Assembly (NCBI RefSeq): GCF_963583255.1
Contig: NC_084819.1
Coordinates: 6,346,501-6,410,500 of the forward strand
Direction: 5' to 3'
From: Pyrus communis
Taxonomy: Eukaryota; Streptophyta; Magnoliopsida; Rosales; Rosaceae
DNA: 64,000 nt
Position numbers and translations under genes: made by a program. Shown one piece after another: positions 45,465 to 58,100 of this stretch; position 1 is the first letter of the stretch, and every line of letters begins with the position of its first letter. The notes beneath the pieces were generated by a model, which did no database searches, was not told the DNA's origin, and saw nothing but the letters and a program-made list of their open reading frames with translations.

Positions 45465-47431
45465 CTTTTAATTTGGTTGAAAGAATTTTGGAATTAAAAA
45501 AGATGTGTGTTAGTCTACCATTTAAATACGTGTTTATATTAGATAATTGTGATTAGTAGAGATAAACATGTGCTGGACTTAGTAAAGCGCGCAGGTGGTG
45601 GCGATAGAGCTTATGCGACCGTTCTTGCATAGTGCGTTGCCAACAGGTTTATCATTCTTGTTAAAACCTTAACGGTCCATTCAATAATAATTTGGAAGAT
45701 ACAAACATAATAACCTCGAACAAAGATAGTTACAAAAATTCATTCTTGAGAAGTGTTGAGGATAAAAAATGTATACGTACCAAAACGAGAAAAAAAATGA
45801 AAATGGTCCCTCCATTCAAGGAGAGAGGAGATGATAGTGGCAATAAAGATTAAGGGTGGAGATTAAAAGGAAGGAATATGCACCATTCATCCCCGTTGAA
45901 AACGAAACTGAAATGGGAGTTGGCTCTTCCCATCTCTGAGAACTGCAACAGATTGGAGGTGGTTCCAATTCCACTACCACACCCGCTTTCTTGCATCCAA
46001 ACTGTCAAGAGAAAGTCTATAAAAGACTTGTCTCTGTCAAGAAAAGAAAGGAGGAGGAGAAGGCGCAGAAAACACAGCAAGGGGGAGACGGCAAAGAGCT
46101 GTTAAGAGAGCAGGGAGAGTAACGGAGGAGAGAACACAAGGGGCTGCTCTGATTCAAGAAGGTTTGCAGAGTAAAAGTGAGAAGAAACAAACTGTTTCTC
46201 ATAGTCACGAAGACGAAGCACTTCAAGCAAGGAAACAAATTGAACCTCGAAACGGAAGGTGCAAAATTTTCTTTGTTCCTTGTAGTGCAGTAGACCAACG
46301 CTCACTGCTTCCAATTGATCCCACTCCACGTTGGAAATACCAACTCAGGCGGTCAAACAAGGTACTCTGCAACCAAGCATCATCGCTGTCAAACTCTCCG
46401 ACAAAGTTCAAGGCCAAAATGTCCACTGCCCCTTTAACCGTTCTCCGGTAATCAAAGCCGCAGAGCAAGAAGAAAATCAGCAGCGAAGGAAGACAAAAGA
46501 AGCCCGTCTCCACTGTCCTTACTTGCACTTGCAGCAGCTCCTCTTCGTTCTCTCTTCGCAGCACCACCGTCACAGCGATTCCCAACCAGAGAATAAAGCC
46601 ATTGGCCTTCGGAAATCTGCCACGCCTCCGTCTTCTCCATCTTTGCGATTTCAAAACAGAGTATAAAGTCGTAGGCCTCTGGAGATCCGCGACCTGCACC
46701 CGCAACCGCTGCTAATCTGCACTGCCCTTCCTATGCCATCGCAGCACCGCTCTCGTCACAATGAGAGCAGGCAAAAAATGCAACACCAATCGCTGCGAGC
46801 CATTCCCATCCCACCGACAGTGGCGAGAATAATCCAAAGCCTTCGGAAAATGTGGAAGACATCCGAAGGCAAGAAAGCCGAGAACTTGAGGAAAGAAAAA
46901 GTCCCCTGGTCCAAAATCGTCTCTGCCACAGTGTCGGTCAAAAAGCAGGGAATTGAAATGGCATTCATCGCATTGAAGCAAATACAAGCTGCAGCAGAAG
47001 TGGCTCCAAAGTTGCACTTTGAAACAGATTGCAGAAGCTCAAAAGCTCTCTGTGAAGTTCCCGCTCCCATGAAGGAATCAGAGGAACTCATTTGTCCCGA
47101 GCTTATCTCCAATTTGTCAGCAATTAAAAATTGGATCTATTTTAAAAATAAAAAATCATTAAAAATTAAATCTATTTCAAAAGATGACTTATAAAATTGG
47201 ACCTATTTCAAAATTTTCTTTTTCTCTATTCCAAGCATGATTCTCTGCAAATTTGTCAGACGAAAGAAGCTGCAAAGGAAGAGGAAAAATAAAATACCTC
47301 TTACGTGGGCTTTATGAATATAGCCTCCGTGAAGTTAAAATTATTCATGAAGCCAGAAATGCAAATACAAAAGATGCAGCACCAAGCCAAAGTCAAATGC
47401 CAAAACTAAATATTAGTGGGTTTATTACAAA
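45465..47431. other. Upstream flank, then an unrecognised GC-richer segment
   Basis: 45465-45780 is the upstream flank of the last subtilase relic. From about 45870 to 47110 base composition is more balanced. There are open frames on both strands (plus 46164-46451, 46331-46666 and 46733-47194; minus 46223-46705) but no recognisable domain, so none is called a gene. It may belong to a retrotransposon leader, given the repeats that follow. AT-rich direct repeats (AATTGGATCTATTTTAAA-type) occur at 47125-47215. Confidence 0.35.
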
Positions 47432-47552
47432 GGGAAGTGTTATTGGCACTCTAAAAATCTCATTCTACACTCCTCACAAGTGCAGTTTTCTTTCCAAATA
47501 TAGAAAGTTTGGAGTGTAGAATGAGATTTTTGGAGTGCCAATAACAATTCAC
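47432..47552 (+). mobile_element. Hairpin MITE, copy 3 (121 bp, 8-bp target duplication)
   Basis: Same family as 24677-24797. Exact flanking ATTACAAA at 47424-47431 and 47553-47560. The right terminus ends ATTCAC instead of ATTCCC. Confidence 0.85.
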
Positions 47553-47639
47553 ATTACAAATATTCCCATTAATTTCATTTGACAATGAAGTGCTACAAAA
47601 CCACGAAAGCTCTTCAATGGTCATCCAACCATCAAGTTT

Positions 47640-47870
47640 TCTCAAATGGCACAAAGCTGCTCAAAAGGCACGAAGCCACATCAAACTTCAAATAACATAA
47701 AGCCGATTCAAATTACGAATGGCACAAAGATGCCTTAAATGGCACGAAGCCATGTCAAATCTCAAATAGCACAAAGCCTCGTTAAACTTCAAATGGCATG
47801 AAGCTGCGTTGTGCTCCAATGGCTCAAAGTCCTTGCCCACACGAGCTGAAATTGCACAAGGCAACAAATT
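47640..47870. repeat. Short-period repeat array, (AAATGGCACAAAGC)-like
   Basis: The motif (A/C)AAATGGCACGAAGCC or a close variant recurs about nine times at spacings of 15-30 bp. Such arrays occur in the LTR or leader of some plant gypsy elements. The following GATACGTAGGCA (47909) and GGGTACGTAGGCAATCC (48172) support a gypsy (Tat-like) origin. Confidence 0.6.
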
Positions 47871-48715
47871 CCCATAAAATCTTTCCGAACTATGTTGATT
47901 TGATTCCGTCAAGGATACGTAGGCAGTCTGATACCACATTCTAGATGCAACCGCAAAGCCTAAACACAAAATCGAATCCCTAGGTCACCACAAATCCAAA
48001 TCGAATCCCTGGTCTATTTAACCCAATTCACCACAAATTCAAACTGAATCCTTGGTTCATTCAACCAAGTTCACCCAAATAAACCAAAACATCAAATCCT
48101 TTTAGTGGGTCATTCACTCACTAAAAATCCAAACCAAATCAAAAGAACTACGAGTGACTGGATCCCTCGAAAGGGTACGTAGGCAATCCAAGGCTCGACC
48201 TAGGTGCAGTCACAAAATCAAACAAACACACCAATCCCCAAATTTCATATTTTTCATGCTAGAATCAAAGGGTAGTCCTTTCCCAAAAGAAGGGTTGTAA
48301 TTAATAGGCGCGTAGCCTATGATGGGTCGAACTCAAAATAATAAAACCCTCTTAGTAAAAATGAACGAGGATGAAATTGTGTTTGAGTAAATTATTTGTT
48401 CTCGTGACAATATTTGCTCAACAAGAAGCATTCTAGCTGGTATAAATGTATTGTTTCCAAATATTAAATTCAAATTTAATCATTGACTCACACACCATCT
48501 TTATCCTTCTACACAACTTTGTTTATTTTTGGTCATTGGATGAATCATACTAAAAAAATATTAACAAAATTAAACAGAAGTGTGTAGGAAGTGAAAAAGT
48601 GTTTGGTCATTTGTACCTATTTATATATTGAGTGGGTACTTACATCAGAAATAAAGAAAAAGTTTTTCTTTCTAATCCTATCATTTTGGGAGGGATGAAA
48701 TTGGTAGTTTAATTT
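47871..48715. repeat. Gypsy LTR-like sequence with CGTAGGCA motifs, then unidentified DNA
   Basis: GGATACGTAGGCAGTC and GGGTACGTAGGCAATCC are typical of the end of Tat/Ogre-type LTRs. Short repeats CACCACAAAT(C/T)CAAA(T/C) lie at 47970-48060. After about 48250 no feature was recognised. Confidence 0.45.
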
Positions 48716-48835
48716 GGGAATTGTTATTAGCACTTCAAAAATCTCATTTGGCACTCCAAACTTTCTATAATTAGAAAGAAAAATACACTTGTGCAGAGAG
48801 TATAATGAGATTTTTGGAATGTAACTTTTATACAA
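48716..48835 (+). mobile_element. Hairpin MITE, copy 4 (right end decayed)
   Basis: The left terminus GGGAATTGTTATTAGCAC is present. The right terminus is degraded after TGAGATTTTTGGAATG. The 8-bp duplication is no longer exact. Confidence 0.7.
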
Positions 48836-49227
48836 TTTCGTAGGTCAGGGTGGGTCGGATCAACACTTAACCTGTAAGCCAACCCATCCTGGTTCTTAAC
48901 CTGTAAGTCGATCCATCCTGGTTGGGCCATGATTCGACGAAACCGTACCTGACTCACGCAACCCAACTAGTTTCAGTTTGGGTTGGATGAGTTTGCGAGT
49001 TGAATATGGACTATGAGTTTCGAAAATCTTGAGATTCTTAGAGCCAAAATGGTTGAGGATGTAATTAGAAACTTGGATGAGATTGGCCGTGGATTGATTC
49101 AATGATATGGCCAACCGATAACTTATTCCTTCCTCAAGTACAATTCAACCAACAAACAAAACCCATTGGGGACAAGTCACAAATGAAAAACTTTTCATGG
49201 CCGTAATAAGAAGTAATAGGTCCTTTA
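48836..49227. other. Intergenic DNA with a 28-bp tandem duplication
   Basis: AACCTGTAAG.C.A.CCATCCTGGTT occurs twice in tandem at about 48869-48922. Nothing else was recognised. Confidence 0.45.
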
Positions 49228-50316
49228 GGCCATTTCCAACTAAAAGGGCTAAACATAGCCTCATTTAGAATTTTAGCTTCCAAAACATTATTTTTATAGG
49301 AATTGTGTTAGGCCATACTGATGTACCATCTCCAACCGAGGCTAAACATAGCCCCTCAATAATTTAGTAGTTTTAAGTTTATACTTTAAATTTGTTGGTT
49401 AATTAATTAAACAACGTTAGATGGTTTCAAATCTACTCATTGAATTTGAATCAATTATTGCAACTGAGAAGCTGGGCCCCAAAAAATGGGCTAAAAGAGG
49501 GACTACATTTGCCCAGCTTGATGCCTCTTTGGCCAAATAAGGCAATCTCCAACCAAAAGGGCTACGTTTAGCCCCGTCCAGACTATAGCCCCACAAGAAA
49601 TTATTTTTTAATGAACAGTGCCATTCTATATCTAAATACAATCTCCAACCAAAGAGGGTTATTTTTTAGCCCTATCAATAATTTATTATTTTAAGTTTGT
49701 TATTTAATTTTCTCGGTTAATTGAATTAAACTACCATACTAAAATATGGTTTCTAGACATATTTTGAGGGCCACTTGTCGCTAAATGTTTTTTGAAGTTT
49801 CATGTAATTAATTTTACTTGCATGTTAACAATTTAGACATTAAAATGAGGTAAGATAGTATGAAATGGTGAAAAGGATGTGAGAAATGGTATAGAAATGA
49901 CTTAGGTATTTATAGGAAAAAAGTTAAAAAATTAGAAATTAATTAATTAATTAATTTTTTTAAATTTCGTCTTAGGAAAAAAAAAAAAGGTTACATGACG
50001 TTAGTAGCACAGTTGGGCCCAACCTTCAAGGCTAGTTGGCTGGCTATGTTTGGTTGCCCTCTGGCCATTTGGCTATATTTTGGCCTGGTCCCAAATATTT
50101 TTGGGCTTAGCCCTCCATTGGAAGATGGGTTTTGTGTCAAAACGGGCTATGTTTTAGCCTATAACCCTTTGGTCGGCACAGTTGGTGATGGTCTAATGGC
50201 CTGGTGGGCTTCATAGAACTATACTCACTCCTCCAGTTGGAGGTAAGTTGTTGGAAAAATCAGGCCATTTTTTTTTTTTACTTTTGAACTTTTAGCCATC
50301 TCCATTGGAGATGGCC
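49228..50316. mobile_element. 1.1-kb non-autonomous element with GGCCATCTCCAA-like termini
   Basis: The left end GGCCATTTCCAAC is the inverse of the right end TTGGAGATGGCC. Variants of CTCCAACCAAAAGGGCTA recur at about 49331, 49549 and 49640, so subterminal repeats or nested relatives are likely. Frames at 49995-50216 are rich in Trp/Gly and look like chance. No clear target duplication was found. Confidence 0.55.
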
Positions 50317-50419
50317 TTGACTCCTCTTGTTTCTTTCTCTTATGTGTTGGTATCCTTGTAGCACTTGCCCACAATTGGCCCAACATCCTTGAACTTTTCC
50401 ATCCTGGCTCATATGTGTA

Positions 50420-50960
50420 TGTATATTTTTTTTAGAAAACCTAGGCAGTACGAAGGGTATTTTATTAATAACGAAAGAAAAAGTTAAATTTAGTTAGTGG
50501 AACATAAATCTTACCCCTCATAATACCAAAAAAAGGAGAAAAAGAACATGAATAAGAAGGGGGCACATAGACCTTACCCCTCTAGAAACCGAAAACAAAA
50601 ATGATACAAGGAGAAGAGGGGGGATGGGGACATGAAACCCTAATCCCTCTAAAGCCAAACCTAAAAGGTCTAAAATTAGCAAAACAAGTCAAACAACACC
50701 ACAAGGTTAGCAAAAAAAAAAAAAATGGAGACATACCTGCATGGTGAGATGCACATTAGTTTGAGAAGCGGAAGCCAAGCAAGCCAACATAGTCTGAAAA
50801 CAAAGCAGCATGAGCTGCTAGCAGAGGGGAGTCATGCCACACCAAAGTTGGAGAAGACAAACCCATGTTAGCAAATTTATCCGCAACAACATTTCCTTCG
50901 CAATATATGTGAGAGGTGTAGAAGGTCATATTCTGAATGCGGTCCAGACAAGTAGACCAT
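50420..50960 (-). mobile_element. LINE 3' end with RNase H remnant
   Basis: On the minus strand from about 50930 the frame reads MTFYTSHIYCEGNVVADKFA and NMGLSSPTLVWHDSPLLAAH, ending LGFRFSN near 50755. HIYCEGN..AD is the plant LINE RNase H signature. The 3' UTR with AGGGGTAAGGT-type motifs runs left to about 50440. It belongs to the same family as 31600-32033. Confidence 0.8.
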
Positions 50961-51492
50961 TGTGTACAAAGAAGTCAAGGAGAATCAAAATCAATTGATT
51001 GGAGAGCAGAATAACACTAGAAGAGTCACTTTCTAACCAAAAGAAAAGCCAAAAATAAACCTGGAAAATGGAAGGCTCATGTATATATATAAGATCACCC
51101 TCTTAGTTTAAAAACAAGTACATTTTAGAAAAAAAAAAAAAAAACTAACAGATTATGCAGTCGTATTTGTTTAGGAATGTGATCGTGTAAATCCTATCAT
51201 ATCTGTGATATTCTTAGTAGATTCTATCATATCTCTTAGACTGGATATTATTCTATTAGAGTTATAATCCTATTGGGTTAAGGAATTTACCTTCCCTACT
51301 ACTATAAATAAAGACACAACAATTACAACACATATTTTATTTTATTTCTATTTAGAAGCTTCCCTTTTTTAGTTCTTTTTTTTTCGGTCGAAGCCTTTTT
51401 AGTCCAAGAGGAGAAAAAGGCATAACTTTTTTTTATTTAAAACAATAACATCCACTCCAATATTGTTATCATGGGAAAAGGCATTATTATGA

Positions 51493-51525
<33 letters not shown>

Positions 51526-51719
51526 AAAATAAATAAAGATGCAATAAGTTAGAGGGGACATGAATACATACATACACACACCCACACACACACACACACA
51601 CACATATATATGTATACATTTATGCATTAAATAATTTTTCCATGCGAAATTTGTGAGTCAAAGAATCGAAAGAAATTAGAAGCAATTAGGGTTTTTCAAA
51701 CTCCAGAATTTCAAACCCC
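50961..51719. repeat. Intergenic DNA with LTR-like tail and microsatellites
   Basis: 51180-51330 contains repeated TCCTATCATATCT motifs and ends CTATAAATAAAGACACAACA, like a short LTR. (AT)n lies at 51496-51518 and a CA-rich microsatellite at 51572-51604. No gene seen. Confidence 0.5.
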
Positions 51720-52384
51720 AGAATTTGAAAAAAAGATGAACAAAATCTGGGATTTTTTACAGCTGAGCCGTAGCTCCACGTGGTGCCGCCGCTGGCACTG
51801 TGACGCATTGCGGCATTCGCCGGCCTGCAACCAAGATGTGTCGTACTGTGACTGGACAGATGGCAGCAACCCTTTGGGCTTGCTACGCATGCATGGACAA
51901 CCAGGCCTTCGGCTTGGGTTGGGTTTCCACAAGGGCCTGAAGCTTGAGCTTACAACCAGAAGGCCTGCAGCCTTGCTGGGCTTGTCGCTTGCATATTGGC
52001 CTATTTCCAGTAAGCCTAATGCTTGACGGGCCTTGTCTCAGCTTCACGGCCTGCCTGCATCAGCCTCTACGCTGATGGGCTTGTCCTAGACCACGGCCCA
52101 CTAACCTGCAGCCATAATTGGGCTGCTAGGCATCCTTTCCATGGCCCAACAGGCCTGCAGCCACACATTATAAAGCCGTGTCCCGTGTATTACAGCCAAC
52201 TCAACTAAGCTGGGCTACGTTATTTTTTCGACCTAATGCCATATTTTGGCATCCTCGGTTCATAACCATACCCATATAATTTTTTGGGATGTTTTTGGTT
52301 AAAGCCAATCAAGCTATAATTTCATTATCGCTTCGCCCGACTTGCAAAGCATGCCACTTGGGGAAATTGAATACTCAGCCCTCA
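51720..52384 (+). other. GC-richer segment, probably part of a copia remnant
   Basis: A 96-codon frame at 51736-52026 has no recognised domain. Repeated GGGCTTGTC/GGCCTGCAGCC motifs occur at 51950-52170. It leads into a copia integrase fragment in the same orientation, so it may be 5' retrotransposon sequence. Confidence 0.35.
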
Positions 52385-52768
52385 TCTACAAAGATTAATC
52401 AGAGTCTTCCCAAGTTTCTTCAGAGGAATTAAGGGGATATTTGTGGACCTATCTAACTAACATGTTGACCATTTAGATACTTCATAGTGTTGGTTGATGC
52501 ATCAACATGTTGGTCACATGTCTACTTACTGTCCTCACGCAATGCTGCTTTAGCAAAACTCTTAGCTCAAATCATTAAGCTTAGGGCTTACCACCTTATT
52601 ATTCGATTAAGTCAACTCGACTGGATAATGTTGAAGAGTTTACGTGGTAGTCTTTTGACGATTATTGCATGTTAGTTGGGATTGAAGTTGAACAACATGT
52701 ACCCCATGTTCATACCCAAAATGGCTTGGCAGAAGCTTTCATAATGTGCCTTCAATCGATAGTTTGCA
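52385..52768 (+). pseudogene. Copia integrase fragment
   Basis: In shifting frames it reads INQSLPKFLQRN-stop-GDICGP, then PFRYFIVLVDASTCWSHVYLL, NAALAKLLAQIIKLRAYH and IEVEQHVPHVHTQNGLAEAF. This is the integrase core of a Ty1/copia element. It stops abruptly where a gypsy LTR begins at 52769. Confidence 0.8.
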
Positions 52769-55700
52769 TGACACGCCCTAACTTAGATATCCAAATGACA
52801 CCTAGATGGCATGTGTTGGCTGTCACTCGAGAGTGACGAAAGCCATGAAAATATGAATATGCGAGGACAAAAGGGAACAACTGATTCAAAAATCATGCAA
52901 CAAACAATAATCACAAGGAATAAACAAACACTAAGAGGCAATAATTGAAGGAAGATTTGTGAAAAACAAGTTCATTTGAGCAACATCAACAACATGCAAT
53001 TAACAATTAAAAGGCGGAATCATGTTTATATGCACTCAAAAACAAAACTTAACCCATGAACTTCAAAGCCTAGTAGATAGGTGAACCAAGACTCAACTCA
53101 AAACAAAGTGAGTTGAGAAATCAATACCTTTGTAGATTCCTCTTTGCATAAGCAAAGACTAATCACCCAAAGAGAGGGCCTTCATTCCTTGCATCTTAGA
53201 TCCATGGATTTGGATGGATGAAAAGGTTTCTCCAAGTTCCCAAAATTGAGAACCTCTAAGTCTCCACACCAAGGCATATTCTAGAAGAAATGAGTGACCT
53301 AGAGGAAGTAAGATTGCTAGCTATTTTCCTCTAGGGTGGCCGGCCTCTTTGAGAGCAAAGAGAGGTTTTTTTGTGTTCTCATCTTTTCTCCAAAAGAAAC
53401 ACTTAATGAATTTTGGCTATAAAGTCATACTTATTCCTTAATTCATTTGAGTGGCAAACTTGTAAATAAGTCCAAAACCACTCCTTCTCTAACATGGCCG
53501 GCCATATGGGATTTATTGGGCTATTTGGGCCTTTGTGAATCATTATTCATTAAGTTGTCACACAACTTAAGTCAATGGACTTGACGTTCGAAGCCCATTA
53601 GGCCTTAAGGTCCAAAACTATCCCGAGGTCTTTTAACGAACTTATTCGTTTGATTAATAATCATATTAATTAATCCTTGCCATAAATAATTAAACCATTT
53701 AATTATTCTTACTCATCTCCGTTGAATCTTCAATCTCTACCTTACACGGTGTACGATCCATTAGGTTCCTTTTAGCGAGGCAGTGGGCGATTAAAACTCT
53801 TTCTAATCGATTGTGAATTGAAACTTACTTTCAATTCTCCTGTTAGTGATAATACACTTTTAGGGCTTCCACAAACCATGGTTGACGCCTGGCAGCATGT
53901 CATGGTTACCCAAGCTAATCAGAAGAGGTGGAGAACCTATTCAGTTTTAGGATTACAAATGCAATACGGTCTTTCTCTAATACAATACTCTTGACCACAT
54001 TGTTTGGTTTGATAGTTTATTCATGTCTACTATCCAATGTGAGTCTTGTGCTTATATGATTACCTTGAATGTGATTTGGAACACATTCCTAAATCTCATT
54101 CATACTTTGGCCAAAGATTCTTAATCATATCATAGAGTATTCTCCCTCAAACAGTTTGAAGGTTAGAGATCCCTTGTTGCGCATTCACTTGCCTCCATGG
54201 CTAAGTGGCTTAACCCCAACGATGCCGTGGACACCCTCCTGATGGAGTGACTTTGACATAATCAAAGATTAAGGACCTAACCACAAGACAACTGTGATGC
54301 CTTAGGTCAAAAGACTAATTTGCATTATCCCAACCATGAGTTCTCATGTGACATGAATATGAGAACTCTTCGTTGATCGTGTTCAGTGAACTCATTCTCT
54401 ATTGAGCACCTACGTACTTGTCTTGATGTCACACACACCAATGACTCGAGACTAGTCACTCTCCCTGAGAGAAGACATAGCACGTACTGATCTTAACGGA
54501 CTGTCAATGCCCAATTGACAATCCTATGATCAGGAACATTTAGGATGTGTCAACTAAAGAATGGTCTCATGAATCTAACTTCTTTAGATCGCATTCTTCC
54601 AATCACATATTCCTTGGACTTATCGTTTAAGCATATAACATTTATATGAGACGGCTCAAACAATAATCTTTGCCCTTTACATTTAAACTACATTAGTTTA
54701 ACTTTGTGAAATGTCCGTAAAGTATCATCATATGATTGGTTTTAGGGCACATTTCCAACAATAATGATAATCCACATTAAATATGAACGAAAAATAATGT
54801 TCAACGGCCACAAATCCGAAATAAAAGATGTACGAATATGTCTTGAGCTTACCACTAAGTGGAAAGACTAGAACAGTAACACATCAAGTTACAATGAATC
54901 ATAAAGGAAGCCATACGCAAGTGGAAGAACGTAAGATCACTAGTAGGGAAATGCCTCGATGCTTGAGTCATACTCCTCGTCACTATGTCCTGAGGGGTCG
55001 CAAAAACAAAAGGTGAGTAGACCATAATTTATATCAATACTAATAATAATGAAAACCGATTTCTTTCTGAACAAACTAACCCCCTGTTTTGAAAACTCAT
55101 ATAATACGACATATAGGTTTTTCTAAAACTCTACATGCCAAAAATATTTGTAGTAATAAAACCATCTCTAAAAGTGGTATCAAAATCCCCGAAGGCAAAA
55201 CCCAAGAATCTCATAAATCAAAACAATGGTACTATCGTCGCCCGAAGGCAAATTCGTAAAACCTCCATATATCACATCAATGTTGTACTCAACTAGGGGT
55301 ATCATAGTAGCCCGAAGGTAGTACCTGTCCATCACCCAAAGGTGAAGCTGTACGACATTAGGTTACGTTAGTGAAGAAACATGGTAGGCCCTTTCACCCG
55401 AAGGTGAAGTTGTACGACTCTGGGTTAGGCTAGAGAAGAAACATATAGATATAACATCACACACCGACACTAGTTATGGCTAGTGAAGCTGTTCGACACT
55501 GGTTTCACCAGTGAAGCTAGGTATGGCATAAATATCCTTAACTGTGTCCTATGGCCATAGACGTCTACGTACCCATGTTGTGTGGATGTGCTATATGATA
55601 ACCCATTAGATAAGCACCGAAAACATATCTCAAAGTCTCATATCAAATCTATAATAAAACATATTCGTAAATCCATAGAGTTTCATATACGAAAATCCAA

Positions 55701-56708
55701 TAATTCATAACCTTTCGTAAAACATAAATTCGATAACTCATAAATAATGCATAAAACGTAAAATCATAAAATCATACTTTTCTAAATAACTCATAAATTC
55801 TCTATAAACCATAATTATAGAAATCCGTAAAACATAATATAAAACATAATAAAAAAACATAAGGAGGGACCTCTGGTTCCCCTATGCACCGCCACAAGAC
55901 GCAGACAGGGAGGCCATAAACCAAGTTGGGTCGCTAGAAAAGTCATCGAAAAATTTGCCAGCATCGCCGTCCACGCCGGTGGAGCACAGTACATCCGATA
56001 GAGGCGCATGTGCTCCACGCACCAGCCATGACACGCACCCAAGCGCCATCCTAGGGAATTAAGACTGGGTTCAGGTCGGGTCGAATATAAGCTTGGGTTG
56101 CTAGGTTGGGCCAGTTGATGGTTTAGGCCTGAGTTATCGGGTTACATCTGGGTTAGGGTGAATGGGCCAGAGGTTTGGCCTGGGTTAATGGATTACATGG
56201 CTTAAAAGGTTTAGCCCAGTTTTGGGTTAGGTTTTTGGGGTTATAGCTTGGGTCGACTTAGTTGGGCTCACGGGAGAAAGGGAAGGCCGGATTTTGGAAT
56301 TTTGGCTAAGAAACTTCCCCGGCTTCGATTTAAGGTCAAAAATTAACCAAAACTCGTCATTCAAAAACCAAAATGAAGCTAGGAGAGTGGGGATTTGAGT
56401 CAGACCAAGATGAGTTTAAGTTGTGGTCGGGATTGGCCGGAAAAAGCCTACAACGGCGGGGTTTTTCGCCGAAAAATTGAAGAGTGTTCTCTTGTGTGGT
56501 TTCTGCGCCCAACAACCATAAAATTACCCAAAAACATCCAAAACTTACTCCTAAACACGATCTACAAAGATTTAAGAAAGTTTTCAAACTTACCTCCGGT
56601 TAGCTTTTTGCACAGTGAAGGTATTGTGCAACGAGGAAGAGAAAGAGAACGAGGGGTTTTTCCCCATTCTGGGCTTGTATGACTTGCAGGGGAGGGAGTG
56701 GTGGTGCT
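52769..56708 (-). repeat. Gypsy (chromovirus-like) LTR interrupted by a copia solo LTR
   Basis: It begins TGACACGCCCTAACTTAGAT, similar to the start of the LTR at 5201 (TGACACACCCCTACCGAAAT). After removing the 1.8-kb insertion about 2.1 kb remains, close to the 2.2 kb of that LTR. Repeats of CACCCGAAGGTGAAG.TGTACGAC occur at 55330-55450, and the same kind of CACTGGGTT/GTGAAGCTG wording continues to 55520. The right end is cut by, or abuts, another LTR at 56709. Confidence 0.65.
52946..54760 (-). mobile_element. Copia-type solo LTR with perfect target duplication (1815 bp)
   Basis: On the minus strand it starts TGTTGGAAATGTGCCC and ends CTTCCTTCA. It is flanked by ATAAT at 52941-52945 and 54761-54765. 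Removing it joins AAGAGGCA-ATAAT-GATAATCC. A partial second copy lies at 61680-62963. A single LTR with target duplication indicates LTR-LTR recombination. Confidence 0.85.
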
Positions 56709-57621
56709 TGTTGTAAACATGAAAATTTTGTATCGAATAAAATGAGAACACGTGTACAAAGTAGATTTGTATTGATTTAAATTTGTAGGTTACAATCTCT
56801 ATATACAATTTTCCTCTGATTGGGTCTTCAAATTTGATGTACATGTGTAGGTTTTTGATCCAAGGGTCACGATGACTTGATCTTGGATGAACAATTGAAT
56901 GATTGCTTCAAGTTTTGAGCTTGAAACAATGCGTGGATAGTCTTCACCTCAGGTTTAGGGTTGCGGCAAAGGTAGTGTTGATGTAGGATTTCGTTGAGTC
57001 AAGGGACTTGGCGATTTGATCATGAATTGAACGTTGTTACAAGTTTTGAGCTTGCAACAAACTCTTGAAGGAATCGGCACGAGTGCTTGTTGATTCTTCA
57101 AGGGAATGCTTTAGCTTTGGTCTAACGAAAGCTTGGGCTTTGGTTGTGCATTCTTCAAATAGAGCTTTGGTAGCGTATTAGTCTTCAAAGATTTGGCAGA
57201 GGTTCTCCTTTTGTGAGGATTTCGGCCCTTCAATGTAGAAATTGTCGACCCTTATGTGTGTCTTAGGACCTTGTATTTATAGACTTCTCAAAGCTTGCCT
57301 TTGGATGGATTTGGCTTTGATTTGTGTCTTGATTCGTCAAAGGGAGAATTTAGGCATGTTTTGTGTCTTAATTTCAACCACTTTTCCTTACCTTGGCCGA
57401 ATTATAGGGATTGTTGCCTATTTTGGGAGCAATTTGGACCCCTTGCCGATTTTAAGGAAAGATCCCCCCCCCCCTTTTGCTGAAATTTGGGGAAGGTTTT
57501 GTACTTTCTTTGGTTGATTTGTTCCACATGTTATTGATGACTTGTCCATTTGTGATAAGTCATATGCCACGTCAAGCTTTGTGATGCATCATTTGTATGC
57601 AACGAAATTTACATGTCTACA
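56709..57621 (-). repeat. 3' LTR of the Tat-like element (913 bp)
   Basis: It begins TGTTGTAAACATGAAAATTT and ends AAATTTACATGTCTACA. On the minus strand the LTR starts TGTAGACATGTAAATTT directly after a purine tract. The two ends form an imperfect inverted repeat of about 25 bp. A CCCCCCCCCC run is at 57464-57473. Confidence 0.75.
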
Positions 57622-57636
57622 AATGCCCCCATTTCA
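57622..57636 (-). other. Polypurine tract of the Tat-like element
   Basis: On the minus strand GAAATGGGGGCATT ends exactly at the LTR start TGTAGACATG. Confidence 0.7.
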
Positions 57637-57700
57637 AGGCGCGTTGTAGGCATGTGCTTATCACATGTAGGAAACATGTTTTGAAGTCCTGCAATGTGAA

Positions 57701-58100
57701 TGTTCTAACTTAAGGGTCATCGAGACTTGATCTTCAATTAGTTTGCTTCTTCAAGGGTCGTAGAGGTGTGTTTCTTGAATGAAACATTTCTTCAAGGGCC
57801 GTTGAGGCTTGGTCTTGAATTGAAGTGATGAATTTCGTCAAGAGCCATTGAGGCATATTTCTTAGACCGAACATTTCATCAAGACCCGCAGAAGCTTGAT
57901 TTTGAATGAAATGAAAATTATCTTCAAGGGCCGTAGACGATTGATCTTGAAAGAAAGTGAAATTTTTCTTCAAGGACCATGGAGGCTTGATCTTGAAAGA
58001 AAATGAAATTTTTCTTCAATGGTCGTAGAGGCTTGATCTTGAAAGAAATGAGTTTTTTTTTTTTTGAAGGGCCGTAGAGGCTTGATCTTGAAAGAAATTT
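57701..58100. repeat. Tandem array of about nine 41-47-bp units
   Basis: The units follow TTCTTCAAGGGCCGTAGAGG plus CTTGATCTTGAAAGAAA(N)TG. The last four are most alike and the leftmost most diverged. The minus-strand frames 57734-57973 and 57924-58262 stay open through the array, giving a repeated FFQDQAS.ALEE(M/K)FHF pattern in the element's sense direction. Confidence 0.85.

Noticed and set aside
46223..46705. A 160-codon minus-strand frame overlapping several plus-strand frames
   Set aside because: Overlapping open frames on both strands with no domain point to low stop density, not a gene.
47640..47870. CRISPR-like spaced repeats
   Set aside because: The repeats are degenerate with irregular spacing, in a plant retrotransposon context.
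51437..51619. A Cys/Val-rich 60-codon frame
   Set aside because: It is translation of the CA/GT and AT microsatellites.
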